The notes: generated by a model from the letters alone, not told the origin. DNA of 64,000 nt from CAYPHY01 sp964410625 (GCA_964410625.1 CAYPHY010000008.1:1-64000); one strand, 5' to 3'. Positions 23,020 through 32,398 are shown, counted from the first letter of the stretch. Numbers and translations: made by a program.

Positions 23020-25656
23020 ATGGGCATGGGTAAGGGTATGGACAGCCTGGAAGCCGGGGATGGCGAATCTCGCTTTGGACAGTGGCTGAGGCGGCGACGC
23101 CGCCATCTGGACTTGACCCAGACTCAGTTGGCCGATTGTGCCGCCTGTTCCTTAACGACGATCCGCAAATTTGAGACTGGCGAACGCCGCCCCTCGCGTG
23201 ATTTAGCGGCCGTCTTAGCCACTTGTCTGCATGTGCCACCGGAGGAGCTAGAATCCTTTATTCGCTTTGCTCGCGGGTTGCAAGCGGACTATGAAGTCCC
23301 GGCCCCGCCCTCAGAAAATGTTATTCGGAGCGCTACCCAGTCGCTCCCGCCTGCTCGGCCGTTCGCTGTGCTTCCTAGCCCCGCAACGCCGTTTGTCGGC
23401 CGCGAGCAAGAGCTGGCACAAATCGCCACGCGGCTGGCTGATCCCGTCTGTCGCCTGCTGACCCTGGTGGGGACGGGGGGCATGGGCAAAACACGGCTGG
23501 CGCTGGCCGCCGCAACCACCGAACAACACCGTTTTGCTGACGGCGCGGTGTTTGTCTCGCTGGCGGCCGTCACCGACCCTGCTCAACTTCCCCAGGCGAT
23601 AGCCGCCCCTTTGGGTGTGCCATTGACCGGCGCGGAAGACCCGGCGCGGCAATTGGTCAATATCCTGCGAGAAAAGCATTTGCTGTTGGTACTGGACAAC
23701 TTTGAGCAGTTGCTGGAAGCGGCCGCGCTATTGGGATCGTGGTTGACAGAGCTGCCAAATGCCAAATGGTTGGTGACGTCGCGAGAACGGCTGAATCTGC
23801 TGGAGGAGTGGTTGTTGCCGGTGCAGGGCTTTGCCGAACGTGATCCTGGGGTTGCTCTCTTTGTGCAAAGTGCGCGGCGGGTACAGCCCGGTTTTTCGTT
23901 GGATGGGCAAGAGGCGGCCGTCGCCCAAATTTGCCACTATGTGGGCGGGATGCCGCTGGCGATTGAGCTGGCGGCGGGCTGGATGACGCTGCTGTCGGCC
24001 GAGCAAATTCTGGCGCGGATGCAGCAGACGTTTGATTTTCTTTCCACAAGCTTGCGTAATGTCCCCCAACGCCACCGCAGTTTGCGCCATCTGTTTGACC
24101 AGACCTGGGAACTGTTATCGGCGGATGAGCAAGGACTATTGACGAAGCTGTCGGTCTTTCGCGGCGGCTTTGCAGCGACTGAGGCGGAAGCGGTGGGCGA
24201 GGCCGACTTGCTGCACCTGCTGGCGTTGGTCAATAAGTCGCTGGTGACGGCCGCCGGAAACGGCCGCTACACGCTGCACGAATTGACCCGCCACTATGCG
24301 ACGGAGAAATTGCACGAGCGTGGTGAAGAAACAGCTACCCAACAACAGCATTTGCAAGCGTATCTGGCGCTGGCGGAAACGGCCGAGCCACAACTATATG
24401 GCGCGGAGGCGATCCCCTGGTTCCAGCGACTGGCCGAAGAGCAGGATAATTTCCGGGCGGCGCTGACTTTCGCCACACAAGCTGAGCATGGCGATTTGGC
24501 GTTGTGCCTGGCCAGCAAGCTGTGGTGGTTTTGGTTCCGGCGCGGCTTTTGGCGAGAGGCGGAACAGTGGTTGGCGCTTGCGCTGGAAACGGCGGAAACA
24601 GCCGATAGCCCGGTGCGTTGCCGGGCATTATTAGGCCTGACCACCTGCATCGCCCTCCAGGGACGGTATGCAGAAGCGACCCCTTATCTGCTGGAGGCAG
24701 TGGCGATGGCACGTCGCCTGGGGGATGGGGAGTTGTTGGTGTCGGCGTTGCTGGTTGTTGGGCAGGCGATCCCTGATTTGGACCACTCCCTGGCGACCTT
24801 TGCCGAGGCGCAAGCCGTTTGGGAGCAGGATAGCGACCGGCAGCGGCCGTCCACGGCCGCTTATCTGCACTATCTGGTTGGCGACCGGCTGCGGGAGAAC
24901 GGCCGTTACGGGGAAGCGGCCGAGCGCTACCGGCAAAGCCTGGCGCTTTACCGGCAAATCGGCAATGTGGACAGCATCGCCTATCCGTTGGGCAATCTGG
25001 GGCGATTGGCGTTGCAAGACGGCCGTCTGGCGGAAGCGAATGAATTGATCGGCGAAAGCCTGGCGGTGTCGCGGGCAATCGGCAACCGGCAAGGGCTGTC
25101 GGATTGGCTCATTCCTCAAGGAGTGGTCGCGCTTTATATGGGGGATGTGGTCGCGGCCGAAACCTGCCTGCAAGAAGCGTTGCTCTTGCACAGTGAGTCG
25201 GGGAACCAGCGCGGCCGCGCCGAAGCCCTGTCTTGCCTGGCGCTGGTTTGCCTGGCACAAAATGACAGGGTTCGCGCTGCTCAATATAGCGGCGACAGTC
25301 TGGACGTGTATCATGAAAACTGGCAACACAGCCGGGCGGTCCATCTGGCCCCCTCTGCTGATAGCGACCGTATTGTGCCGGACCTGGTGGATGCGTTTTT
25401 TGTCGCCGCCCTGGTCCGGGCAGCGCAGGAGCAATGGGAGCCGGCTGCGATGTGTCTGGCAATCGGCCGCCGCTGGCAACAACGGATCGAACACCAGCTC
25501 ATCCCCGTCTTGCAGCAGCAGATTGAGGCGGCCGAAGCGACGGTGCGCCAGCAGCTTACGGCCGCTGCATGGGAAGTGACTGTGGCGACCGTGCAATACT
25601 GGACACTGGAAGAAGTTTTCCAGTTTGTATTACAACAGGTCTTAGGTAGTTCATAA
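23020..25656 (+). CDS. XRE-HTH / NB-ARC (STAND) / TPR regulator
   Basis: A protein of about 878 residues. An N-terminal XRE-type helix-turn-helix (about 18-75, with LTQTQLADCAACSLTTIRKFETGERRP) is followed by a short linker. The STAND ATPase has Walker A GTGGMGKT (about 151), Walker B LLVLDNFEQLL (about 212), a SRERL sensor and the GGMPLAIELAAGW motif (about 308). About 450 residues of TPR-like helical repeats follow. Such proteins bind a signal on the TPR part, oligomerise on ATP binding and act on DNA or partners. No second effector domain is visible. Several in-frame starts exist (GTG 22990, ATG 23020, 23026, 23038). The signal and targets are unknown. Confidence 0.88.
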   Translation: MGMGKGMDSLEAGDGESRFGQWLRRRRRHLDLTQTQLADCAACSLTTIRKFETGERRPSRDLAAVLATCLHVPPEELESFIRFARGLQADYEVPAPPSENVIRSATQSLPPARPFAVLPSPATPFVGREQELAQIATRLADPVCRLLTLVGTGGMGKTRLALAAATTEQHRFADGAVFVSLAAVTDPAQLPQAIAAPLGVPLTGAEDPARQLVNILREKHLLLVLDNFEQLLEAAALLGSWLTELPNAKWLVTSRERLNLLEEWLLPVQGFAERDPGVALFVQSARRVQPGFSLDGQEAAVAQICHYVGGMPLAIELAAGWMTLLSAEQILARMQQTFDFLSTSLRNVPQRHRSLRHLFDQTWELLSADEQGLLTKLSVFRGGFAATEAEAVGEADLLHLLALVNKSLVTAAGNGRYTLHELTRHYATEKLHERGEETATQQQHLQAYLALAETAEPQLYGAEAIPWFQRLAEEQDNFRAALTFATQAEHGDLALCLASKLWWFWFRRGFWREAEQWLALALETAETADSPVRCRALLGLTTCIALQGRYAEATPYLLEAVAMARRLGDGELLVSALLVVGQAIPDLDHSLATFAEAQAVWEQDSDRQRPSTAAYLHYLVGDRLRENGRYGEAAERYRQSLALYRQIGNVDSIAYPLGNLGRLALQDGRLAEANELIGESLAVSRAIGNRQGLSDWLIPQGVVALYMGDVVAAETCLQEALLLHSESGNQRGRAEALSCLALVCLAQNDRVRAAQYSGDSLDVYHENWQHSRAVHLAPSADSDRIVPDLVDAFFVAALVRAAQEQWEPAAMCLAIGRRWQQRIEHQLIPVLQQQIEAAEATVRQQLTAAAWEVTVATVQYWTLEEVFQFVLQQVLGSS

Positions 25657-25660
25657 ATTT

Positions 25661-25732
25661 TCCGACACGAATTTTACGAATGTCACGAATAATAATAGGT
25701 CTAATTCGTGTCATTCGTGAAATTCGTGTCGA
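25661..25732. repeat. Tandem-word hairpin repeat, ACACGAAT vocabulary
   Basis: Left arm GACACGAATTTTACGAATG with TCACGAATAA; right arm TTCGTGTCATTCGTG and AATTCGTGTCGAA, complementary over most of its length. It fills the short space between the STAND regulator and the dehydrogenase, which are on the same strand, so it could separate their expression. Confidence 0.78.
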
Positions 25733-25763
25733 ATGCCTTATAAGAAAGGAGTCTATTGCTTTG

Positions 25764-26723
25764 ATGAAAAAGCAACGAGTATTTGTTTGTCGGCGGATTT
25801 TGGATGAGGGTTTACGATTGGTGACGGAGTATTGCGACGCCGATATTTGGGAAGAGGAACTACCACCCCCGCGCGAAGTGATTTTGGAGCGCGTGCAAGG
25901 TATGGATGGGATTCTCTCGCTGCTGACCGATCAGATGGATGCGGAGGTGATGGACGCTGCCGGAGCGCAGTTGAAGGTGATCAGCAACTATGCGGTGGGG
26001 TATGACAACATTGACATTCCGGCGGCGACGGAGCGCGGGATCAAGGTCGGAAATACGCCAGGGGTGCTGACGGAGACAACGGCCGACTTCGCTTTTACCC
26101 TGCTGATGGCCGCCGCGCGGCGGGTCGTCGAGGGGGACAACTTCACCCGCGCCGGAAAGTGGCAGACCTGGGGGCCGACCTTGCTCTTGGGGCCGGACGT
26201 CCATGGGGCGACGTTGGGGCTGATCGGCTATGGGCGCATCGGCCGTGCAGTGGCGAGGCGGGCGCAGGGTTTTGATATGCGCGTGCTGTACTATGATCGT
26301 AGTGCCAACGATGACCAGTATGGGGCGCAAGCGGTTGATTTGCAGACGCTGCTGCGGGAGTCGGACTTTGTTTCCTTACATGTGCCGTTGACGGAGGAAA
26401 CGCACCACCTGATCAATGCCGAGCGTTTGAGGTTAATGAAGAAAACGGCCGTCTTGATCAATACCGCCAGAGGGCCAGTTGTTGACCACTGGGCGTTGTA
26501 TGAAGCCCTGAGCAATGGGACCATTGGCTATGCGGCGTTGGATGTGACGGAGCCGGAGCCGATTGCGGCCGATGACCCGCTGTTAACGCTCGACAATATC
26601 ATCATCGCCCCCCACATCGCCAGCGCGAGCGTTCCCACCAGAGGGAAGATGGCGCGGATGGCGGCCGAGAATTTGATCGCCGGGTTAAAGGGTGAGGCGT
26701 TGCCATTCAGCGTAAATGGATGA
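25764..26723 (+). CDS. D-isomer-specific 2-hydroxyacid dehydrogenase (glyoxylate/hydroxypyruvate reductase-like)
   Basis: A protein of 319 residues. It has the NAD(P)-binding motif GLIGYGRIGRAVARRAQ (about 151-167). The catalytic set is Arg in NTARGPVVD (about 233), Glu in DVTEPEPI (about 262) and His in APHIASAS (about 281). NVGNTP-like and TETTADFAFTLLMAAAR segments are typical of glyoxylate/hydroxypyruvate reductases. It would reduce small 2-oxoacids using NAD(P)H. The ATG at 25764 has AAGAAAGGAG upstream at about 25742; the open frame before it is repeat DNA. Confidence 0.9.
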   Translation: MKKQRVFVCRRILDEGLRLVTEYCDADIWEEELPPPREVILERVQGMDGILSLLTDQMDAEVMDAAGAQLKVISNYAVGYDNIDIPAATERGIKVGNTPGVLTETTADFAFTLLMAAARRVVEGDNFTRAGKWQTWGPTLLLGPDVHGATLGLIGYGRIGRAVARRAQGFDMRVLYYDRSANDDQYGAQAVDLQTLLRESDFVSLHVPLTEETHHLINAERLRLMKKTAVLINTARGPVVDHWALYEALSNGTIGYAALDVTEPEPIAADDPLLTLDNIIIAPHIASASVPTRGKMARMAAENLIAGLKGEALPFSVNG

Positions 26724-26734
26724 TGCTAGAAATT

Positions 26735-26812
26735 TAACACAGAGGTACAGAGGTGCAGAGACGCAGAGATAATTAGGTGAGACCTCTGAGTCTCTGCTCC
26801 TCTGCGTTTTAT
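26735..26812. repeat. Tandem-word hairpin repeat, CGCAGAG vocabulary (between convergent genes)
   Basis: Left arm AACACAGAGGTACAGAGG then TGCAGAGACGCAGAG; right arm CTCTGAGTCTCTGCTCC and TCTGCGTTTT. The fold has a T-run at its plus-strand end, giving terminator-like form. It separates the dehydrogenase from the converging Uma2 gene. Confidence 0.78.
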
Positions 26813-26836
26813 ATATTGTAGCTTGATAATGTTTTA

Positions 26837-27418
26837 TTATTTTTCGGGGAAGATTTCGGAGAGGGGGATTTCCAGACCAGGGAGGATGTCTTCGCCGGTT
26901 AGTGCATCGCCGATGCGTAGTATGGCAACATTCTCTGGCGAACGATAAACATGAGCAAGTTTGCGGCGCGGGTCTATGACCCAGACAAGTTGGACGCCGA
27001 TCTCGAAGTATTCAACTAACTTTTCGTTGACTTCACTCCAGGTATCTTTGGGAGACATAACCTCCACAATCAGTTCAGGTGCAATGTCTAAATACGAAGT
27101 GGAAGAAATCTGTTGAAGTCGTTCATTAGATATGACTGCGACATCCACGCCACGCACGGTGTCGGGATTTCTACGAGTATAGACACCAGCTTCGCCGGTT
27201 AAGAGCGAACCAATTGGATTCGCTCGCAGATAAATGCCAATTAAAACAGCAATTAACGCTTCAATTCGGCCGTGTAAGTGACTAGTTGGCATCTGATAAA
27301 CGATCTCCCCCCTGACAAGCTCCACAGATTCCATCCCACTCATAGCGGCCAACTCTTCGCCAGTGATGAGCCGCTTATTCGTGGTTGGCTTTTCCAGAAC
27401 AGGAACCTCAAATTGCAT
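26837..27418 (-). CDS. Uma2-family (DUF820) putative PD-(D/E)xK endonuclease
   Basis: A protein of about 193 residues with the Uma2 plan. It has LITGEELAAMSGMESVELVRGEIV near the start, the Asp of RGVDVAVIS, and the Glu of PELIVEVMSPKDTWSEVNEKLVEYF, ending in LVWVIDPRRKLAHVYR. The family is widespread in cyanobacteria and Chloroflexota and is predicted to be a nuclease of unknown role, possibly transposon-derived. ATG at 27418 is chosen; 27424 is one alternative. It is divergent from the thioesterase gene. Confidence 0.85.
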   Translation of the reverse strand: MQFEVPVLEKPTTNKRLITGEELAAMSGMESVELVRGEIVYQMPTSHLHGRIEALIAVLIGIYLRANPIGSLLTGEAGVYTRRNPDTVRGVDVAVISNERLQQISSTSYLDIAPELIVEVMSPKDTWSEVNEKLVEYFEIGVQLVWVIDPRRKLAHVYRSPENVAILRIGDALTGEDILPGLEIPLSEIFPEK

Positions 27419-27502
27419 TGCCATGGAAGTGATATTAACATACCCTCGATTACATTTCAAAATAAAAACCCGCATGATCCGCGTAACAACCTTTTGTCAA
27501 AT

Positions 27503-28411
27503 ATGAAGCTGAATCCTATTTATCACGAACGGCCGTTTCGCATCCGCCATTATGAATGTGATGCGTATGGTCATGTGAATCATGCCAACTATCTGCGTTA
27601 TATGCAGGAGGCGGCGTTCGATGCTTCGGCCGCTGTTGGCTATGACTTTGAACGCTACCAGCAGATGGGGCGATTATGGTTGGTGCGGGAGACGGACATT
27701 ACCTATTTGCGGCCGTTGCGCTATGGCGACACGGTGATTGTCAGGACCTGGGTGGAGGATTTCCGCCGTGTCCGTTCGCGGCGTGCCTATGAACTTCGCG
27801 TAGCCAGTAGTGATGAAATTGTGGCAACGGCCACAACGGATTGGGTGTTTTTGGAGCGAGAGACGTTGCGGCCGACAAGGGTTCCGGCCGAGATGGCAGC
27901 CGCATTTATCCCTGATGCGGACGAGGAAAGCGAGCAGGTGAGTCGCCGCGAACCATTTCCCCAGGCTCCTCACCCACCTCCAGGAACCTTCTATTTGCGT
28001 CGCCCGGTGGAGTGGCGGGATGTTGATCCGGTCGGGCATCTGAACAACGCCAGCTATCTGGCCTATATTGAGGAGTGTAATACGCAGGTAGCGGCCGCTC
28101 ATGGTTGGCCGATGGGCCGGATGATTGAGCACGGCTTCAGTATTGTCGCCCGGCGTTACCGCATTGAGTATCTGGAACCGGCGGTGATGGGGGATGAGTT
28201 GGAGATTTCGACTTATATATCCGGTGTGAAGCGGGTGACGGCCGTGCGCCATAATACAATTAAGCGCGTAGCCGATGGAAAACTGCTGGCTCGTGCCCAT
28301 GTGTTGTGGGCCTGGATTGATTTGCAGACGGGACGGCCGCGGCGGATTCTACCAGAGTTTATGGCCGATTTTGCCCCGAATATAGCTCTTTCATCCGAGA
28401 GCTACATCTAA
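27503..28411 (+). CDS. Double-hotdog acyl-CoA/acyl-ACP thioesterase
   Basis: A protein of about 302 residues made of two 4HBT hotdog domains in tandem. Domain 1 holds HYECDAYGHVNHANYLRYM (about 14-32) and domain 2 holds WRDVDPVGHLNNASYLAYIEE (about 170-190). Each has the D-x-x-GHxNxxxY signature, whose Asp activates water. It resembles FatA-like or YbgC-like proteins that release acyl chains from CoA or ACP. The ATG at 27503 starts right before domain 1. Its 3' end overlaps the ZIP gene by 21 bases tail to tail. Substrate chain length cannot be told. Confidence 0.85.
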   Translation: MKLNPIYHERPFRIRHYECDAYGHVNHANYLRYMQEAAFDASAAVGYDFERYQQMGRLWLVRETDITYLRPLRYGDTVIVRTWVEDFRRVRSRRAYELRVASSDEIVATATTDWVFLERETLRPTRVPAEMAAAFIPDADEESEQVSRREPFPQAPHPPPGTFYLRRPVEWRDVDPVGHLNNASYLAYIEECNTQVAAAHGWPMGRMIEHGFSIVARRYRIEYLEPAVMGDELEISTYISGVKRVTAVRHNTIKRVADGKLLARAHVLWAWIDLQTGRPRRILPEFMADFAPNIALSSESYI

Positions 28412-29206
28412 CACCATCATTACTACAAATCCGATCATCGCGCTGGCGGTTGCCAGGTCGGTGTGGCCGCCACTATGGGATTCGGGTATTAGCTCCTCAA
28501 TGACGACAAAGATCATTGCCCCGGCGGCAAAGCTGAGCGCGTAGGGCAAAATAGGTAGCGCAACCACCACGATAGCGGCGCCAATGACGGCCGCTACCGG
28601 CTCCACCAGTGCCGACGACTGCCCATACCAAAAGCTGCGCGACCGCGACATTCCATCAGCACGAAGGGGCATGGCGACGGCCACTCCTTCGGGGAAGTTT
28701 TGGATACCAATACCGATGGTAAGGGCAACGGCCGATGCGAGCGTTGCCTCTGGTAATCTGGCGGCCACCGCACCAAAAGCCACACCGACGGCCAATCCTT
28801 CGGGAATGTTGTGCAAGGTGATGGCCAGGACGAGAAGGACCTGGCGTCGCCAGGTTGTCTTTATTCCCTCCGCTTTTATGCCCGGGCCATTGAGATGTAG
28901 ATGAGGGATTAGCTTGTCGGCCGCGACCAGGAACGCGCCACCGGCCAAAAAACCGACGGCCGGGGGAATCCAGACGGCAAATCGCCCTCTTTCCGCTAAT
29001 TCAATGGCCGGAGCCAGCAAAGACCAATAGCTGGCGGCAATCATTACCCCGGCGGCAAAACCGAGCATTGAGTCTAGTAATTTGCGGCTGATCGTCCGGG
29101 TGACAAAGACAACGGCCGCGCCAAGCGCAGTCAAGCCCCAGGTGAAACAAGTGGCTAGAACCGCCTGGAAAATGGGGTGCAGGTTTTGAAAAAGTTCTAC
29201 AAGCAC
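28391..29206 (-). CDS. ZIP-family divalent metal transporter
   Basis: A protein of 271 residues with eight hydrophobic helices. The metal-binding helices carry HNIPEGLAVGVAFG (about 138-151) and QNFPEGVAVAMPLR (about 174-187), the hallmark of ZIP (ZupT-type) importers of zinc, iron or manganese. In the second motif the usual His is Gln, which may change metal preference. Start is a GTG at 29206 with AAAAGGAGC about six bases upstream; an ATG at 29211 is out of frame. The copper proteins lie directly beyond the divergent space. Confidence 0.9.
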   Translation of the reverse strand: MLVELFQNLHPIFQAVLATCFTWGLTALGAAVVFVTRTISRKLLDSMLGFAAGVMIAASYWSLLAPAIELAERGRFAVWIPPAVGFLAGGAFLVAADKLIPHLHLNGPGIKAEGIKTTWRRQVLLVLAITLHNIPEGLAVGVAFGAVAARLPEATLASAVALTIGIGIQNFPEGVAVAMPLRADGMSRSRSFWYGQSSALVEPVAAVIGAAIVVVALPILPYALSFAAGAMIFVVIEELIPESHSGGHTDLATASAMIGFVVMMVLDVALG

Positions 29207-29372
29207 TTCATGCTCCTTTTAGAAGATATATCCCTCTTTATATCCCTTATTAGGCCATCTAGCAGTATACACGAGATGGACATCCTCCTATATTGGGTAG
29301 TAGGTGTTTAGGAGATGTTGTTAAGGCCGGAGAACCGGCCGAAATACTGCTACTATCATAAGGAGTAAAATC

Positions 29373-29789
29373 ATGCATCACGTACAAGATATGCTTAGAA
29401 CCCATCCCGTTCAGAACCAGCTTGATATGGCCGCGCTCGTAGATTGTATCGAGGCTTGTTTCGATTGTGCCCAGACGTGTACAAGTTGTGCCGATGCCTG
29501 TTTAGCGGAGCCACATGTAGAGCATTTAATTCAATGTATTCGCCTGAACCTTGATTGTGCTGATGTTTGTGAGGCAACCGGCCGCTTGCTTTCGCGGCAA
29601 TCAATGCCTGACTGGAATGTTCTCAGAACCCAGTTACAAGCCTGTGCCACTGCCTGCCAGGTCTGCGGCGAGATTTGCGCCAGCCATGCCGATATGCATG
29701 AGCATTGCCGCGTTTGTGCTGAGGCGTGCCGGGAGTGTGAGCAAGCTTGCAGCCAGATGCTTCAGGCGCTGCCGATGGCCATGGTGTAA
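29373..29789 (+). CDS. Cys-rich four-helix-bundle copper-binding protein (DUF326, Csp-like)
   Basis: A protein of 138 residues with 18 cysteines, mostly as C-x3-C and C-x2-C pairs along helices (VDCIEACFDCAQTCTSCADAC; ACATACQVCGEICASH; HCRVCAEACRECEQACSQM). This is the DUF326/copper storage protein pattern: a four-helix bundle whose core binds many Cu(I) ions. It has no Tat or Sec signal, so it should be a cytosolic Csp3-like form. AAGGAG at about 29360 precedes the ATG. It is followed 290 bases later by a copper-type ATPase, supporting a copper role. A GGCCGG-AGAA-CCGGCC hairpin lies upstream (about 29325-29340). Confidence 0.88.
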   Translation: MHHVQDMLRTHPVQNQLDMAALVDCIEACFDCAQTCTSCADACLAEPHVEHLIQCIRLNLDCADVCEATGRLLSRQSMPDWNVLRTQLQACATACQVCGEICASHADMHEHCRVCAEACRECEQACSQMLQALPMAMV

Positions 29790-30080
29790 TATCTGCCTGT
29801 AGCTTCTGTGAATCCACGAATTTTCACAAATCTGCACGAAAACAATATCTATTTGTGAAAGGTCGTGGATTTTCTGTTTCTGCTCATTTACTCTGCCGGT
29901 TGCCAACATCATGATAAAAGCCCGTTCCACTTTGCCGCCCTGAAGTTCCATCAATTTGAGATAAAATAAGCGAAAGCAGAGGTTGTGGTTCGAGTCTGGA
30001 AGCGAACCAGGCTATTCAGTGGGAGCAGACATTACGAGAACGCGCTGCCAACTAGGTGCTAGAGGCACAAGGGAATTGCA
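29790..30080. other. Spacer between the two copper genes with a word-repeat hairpin
   Basis: 290 bases. At about 29810-29873 a fold-back repeat has arms TGAATCCACGAATTTTCAC / TCTATTTGTGAAAGGTCG and the like; it belongs to the CCACGAATT vocabulary also at 37868 and 53215. The rest (29880-30080) shows no clear promoter. A GGTTCGAGTC string at about 29986 recalls a tRNA T-arm, but the other arms are absent. Confidence 0.5.
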
Positions 30081-32360
30081 ATGGAAAGCGACAAGCACAC
30101 CCATCATATGCACCACGAAGAACAGGAACACCATCATGCTGGAGATGGGGATAGAGGCTTGGTGGCTGGTCATCACGACGATGCTCACCATGGGCATCAC
30201 GGCCATGATACGCACACGGCCGCTGAAGAAAGCGTTGAAAATCGCGCCGTTCACGGCCGTCCCGTAGATGAGCATCACGAGCATAGGGAAACTCATGGGG
30301 AACACGACCATCATGACCACGCCAGCCATGGCGACCACGCCGGCCATGGCGACCACGCCGGCCACGGCGACCACGCCGGCCACGGCGACCACACTGACCA
30401 CACCGGTCATGAAGAACTGTTCCGCCGTCGTTTTTGGGTCAGTTTGTTGCTGACCATTCCGGTTGTGCTTTATTCTGAGCATATTCAGGAGTTGTTGGGC
30501 TTCACCATGCCCGCTTTTCCCGGCAGCGAATGGATCGGGCCGCTGCTCTCGGTGATCGTCTTTGTCTATGGCGGCATCCCCTTCTTGCAAATGGCCGTGC
30601 CGGAGATTCGCAACCGCCAGCCGGGGATGATGACGCTGATTTCATTGGGCATCACCGTGGCCTTTGTCTATAGCGTGGCGACGCTCTTTTTCCCATTAGG
30701 CGCGGACTTCTTTTGGGAGTTGGTGACGCTGATCACCATCATGCTGCTCGGCCATTGGCTGGAGATGAGGAGCGTGCGCCAGGCGTCGGGGGCGTTGGAT
30801 GAACTGGCGAAGCTGCTGCCAGACACGGCCGAACGACTTAACGACGCGGGGCAAACGGAGCCAGTCCCGGTAAGCCAATTACAAGAAGGCGATCTGGTCC
30901 TGGTGCGGCCGGGGGCCAGCGTTCCAGCCGATGGGGAAGTGGTGGACGGCCGTACCGACCTGGACGAATCTATGATCACTGGCGAGTCGCGGCCCGTGAA
31001 AAAGGAAGCGGGTAGCCAGGTAGTGGCCGGGACGATTAATAGCGGCGATGGCAGTTTGCGCGTGCGGGTGACGGCCGTTGGCGAAGCGACGACCCTGGCC
31101 GGGATTATGCGCCTGGTGCGCGACGCCCAGCAGAGCAAGTCGCGCACGCAACTGCTGGCCGACCGCGCGGCAGGTTGGTTGTTTTACATTGCGTTGGCGG
31201 TGGCGGTGCTGACCCTCCTGGTCTGGACGATTGCCGCCGGCTTTAACTTGGAGGTCGTCCAGCGCGTTGTCACCGTCCTGGTCATTGCTTGCCCCCATGC
31301 CTTGGGGCTGGCGATCCCGTTGGTTGTGGCGATTACGACTGCCCTCTCCGCGCAAAATGGTATTTTGGTGCGCGACCGGCTGGCGATGGAGGGGATTCGT
31401 GAGGCGGATGTGGTCATCTTTGACAAAACGGGGACGCTGACCAGGGGAGAGCAAGGGCTGGTGGGCATGACGGCCGTTGGCGAGTGGAGCGAGGATGAGG
31501 CATTAGCGCTGGCGGCGGCCGTCGAGGGGGACTCGGAGCATTTTATCGCCCAGGCGATTCGCAAGGAAGCGGCCGAACGTAAGCTTGACCTACCTGCTGT
31601 CCATCATTTTGAAGCGTTAAAGGGGCGTGGCGTGCAGGCAGAAGTTGAGGGACAGCGGGTTTCCGTTGGCGGGCCGCGCTTGTTGGAGATGTTGGGGGTG
31701 GAACGGCCGCCAGAGATTGAACGGTTTGCAACGGCCGCCGGGGAAAAGGGGCAGTCGGTGATTTATCTAATCCATGGCGAGCGGATGGCGGCCGTCTTTG
31801 CGCTGGCCGACGTCATCCGGCCAGAGAGCAAGACGGCCGTGCAGCGACTGCATGAGATGGGTATTGAGGTGGCAATGTTGACCGGCGATAGTCGGGCGGT
31901 GGCAACGGCGGTGGCGGCCGAGTTGGGGATAGACCATGTTTTTGCCGAAGTCTTACCCGAACACAAAGACCAGAAGGTGTCAGAGTTGCAGAGACAGGGT
32001 AAGCGGGTGGTGATGGTTGGCGACGGGGTGAACGACGCCCCCGCGCTGTCACGCGCCGACATCGGCATTGCCATTGGCAGTGGCACGGATGTGGCGGTGG
32101 AGTCGGCGGGAATTATCCTTGTGCAGAGCAACCCGCTGGACGTGGCGCGGACGGTTGAACTGAGCCGTGCCAGCTATCGCAAGATGATTCAAAATCTGTG
32201 GTGGGCAGCGGGGTACAACATTGTCGCTTTGCCGTTGGCGGCCGGGGTGTTGGCACCAATTGGGATTGTGCTTTCCCCGGCCATCGGCGCACTGCTCATG
32301 TCGCTGAGTACGATCATCGTGGCGATCAATGCCCAACTACTGCGTCGAGTGACAATATAA
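30081..32360 (+). CDS. copB: CopB-type heavy-metal P-type ATPase with His-rich N-terminus
   Basis: A P1B-type ATPase of 759 residues, probably exporting copper or silver. The first about 115 residues are dominated by His, Asp, Gly and include GHGDHA repeats coded by an 18-base tandem (30320-30393). The membrane CPH motif (CPHALGLAIPL, about 407) defines the CopB class. The phosphorylation loop DKTGTLTRGE is near 451 and the hinge GDGVNDAPALSRADIGIAIG near 650. No CxxC metal-binding domain is present; the His tail replaces it. It follows the Cys-rich copper protein on the same strand, so a copper detoxification pair is likely. Confidence 0.92.
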   Translation: MESDKHTHHMHHEEQEHHHAGDGDRGLVAGHHDDAHHGHHGHDTHTAAEESVENRAVHGRPVDEHHEHRETHGEHDHHDHASHGDHAGHGDHAGHGDHAGHGDHTDHTGHEELFRRRFWVSLLLTIPVVLYSEHIQELLGFTMPAFPGSEWIGPLLSVIVFVYGGIPFLQMAVPEIRNRQPGMMTLISLGITVAFVYSVATLFFPLGADFFWELVTLITIMLLGHWLEMRSVRQASGALDELAKLLPDTAERLNDAGQTEPVPVSQLQEGDLVLVRPGASVPADGEVVDGRTDLDESMITGESRPVKKEAGSQVVAGTINSGDGSLRVRVTAVGEATTLAGIMRLVRDAQQSKSRTQLLADRAAGWLFYIALAVAVLTLLVWTIAAGFNLEVVQRVVTVLVIACPHALGLAIPLVVAITTALSAQNGILVRDRLAMEGIREADVVIFDKTGTLTRGEQGLVGMTAVGEWSEDEALALAAAVEGDSEHFIAQAIRKEAAERKLDLPAVHHFEALKGRGVQAEVEGQRVSVGGPRLLEMLGVERPPEIERFATAAGEKGQSVIYLIHGERMAAVFALADVIRPESKTAVQRLHEMGIEVAMLTGDSRAVATAVAAELGIDHVFAEVLPEHKDQKVSELQRQGKRVVMVGDGVNDAPALSRADIGIAIGSGTDVAVESAGIILVQSNPLDVARTVELSRASYRKMIQNLWWAAGYNIVALPLAAGVLAPIGIVLSPAIGALLMSLSTIIVAINAQLLRRVTI
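30320..30393 (+). repeat. 18-base in-frame tandem repeat in copB
   Basis: About four copies of an 18-base unit (GGCGACCACGCCGGCCAT and variants) encode GHGDHA six-residue units in the His-rich N-terminal tail. Third-position changes (CAT/CAC) between copies show it is not brand new. Copy number is likely to vary between strains and would alter the number of metal-binding histidines. Confidence 0.8.
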
Positions 32361-32398
32361 CACTTGATTGTCGAGCGATAAACATCTATTATGTTAGC

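Noticed and set aside
29975..30010. GGTTCGAGTC looks like a tRNA T-arm
   Set aside because: No acceptor stem, D-arm or anticodon arm could be laid out around it.
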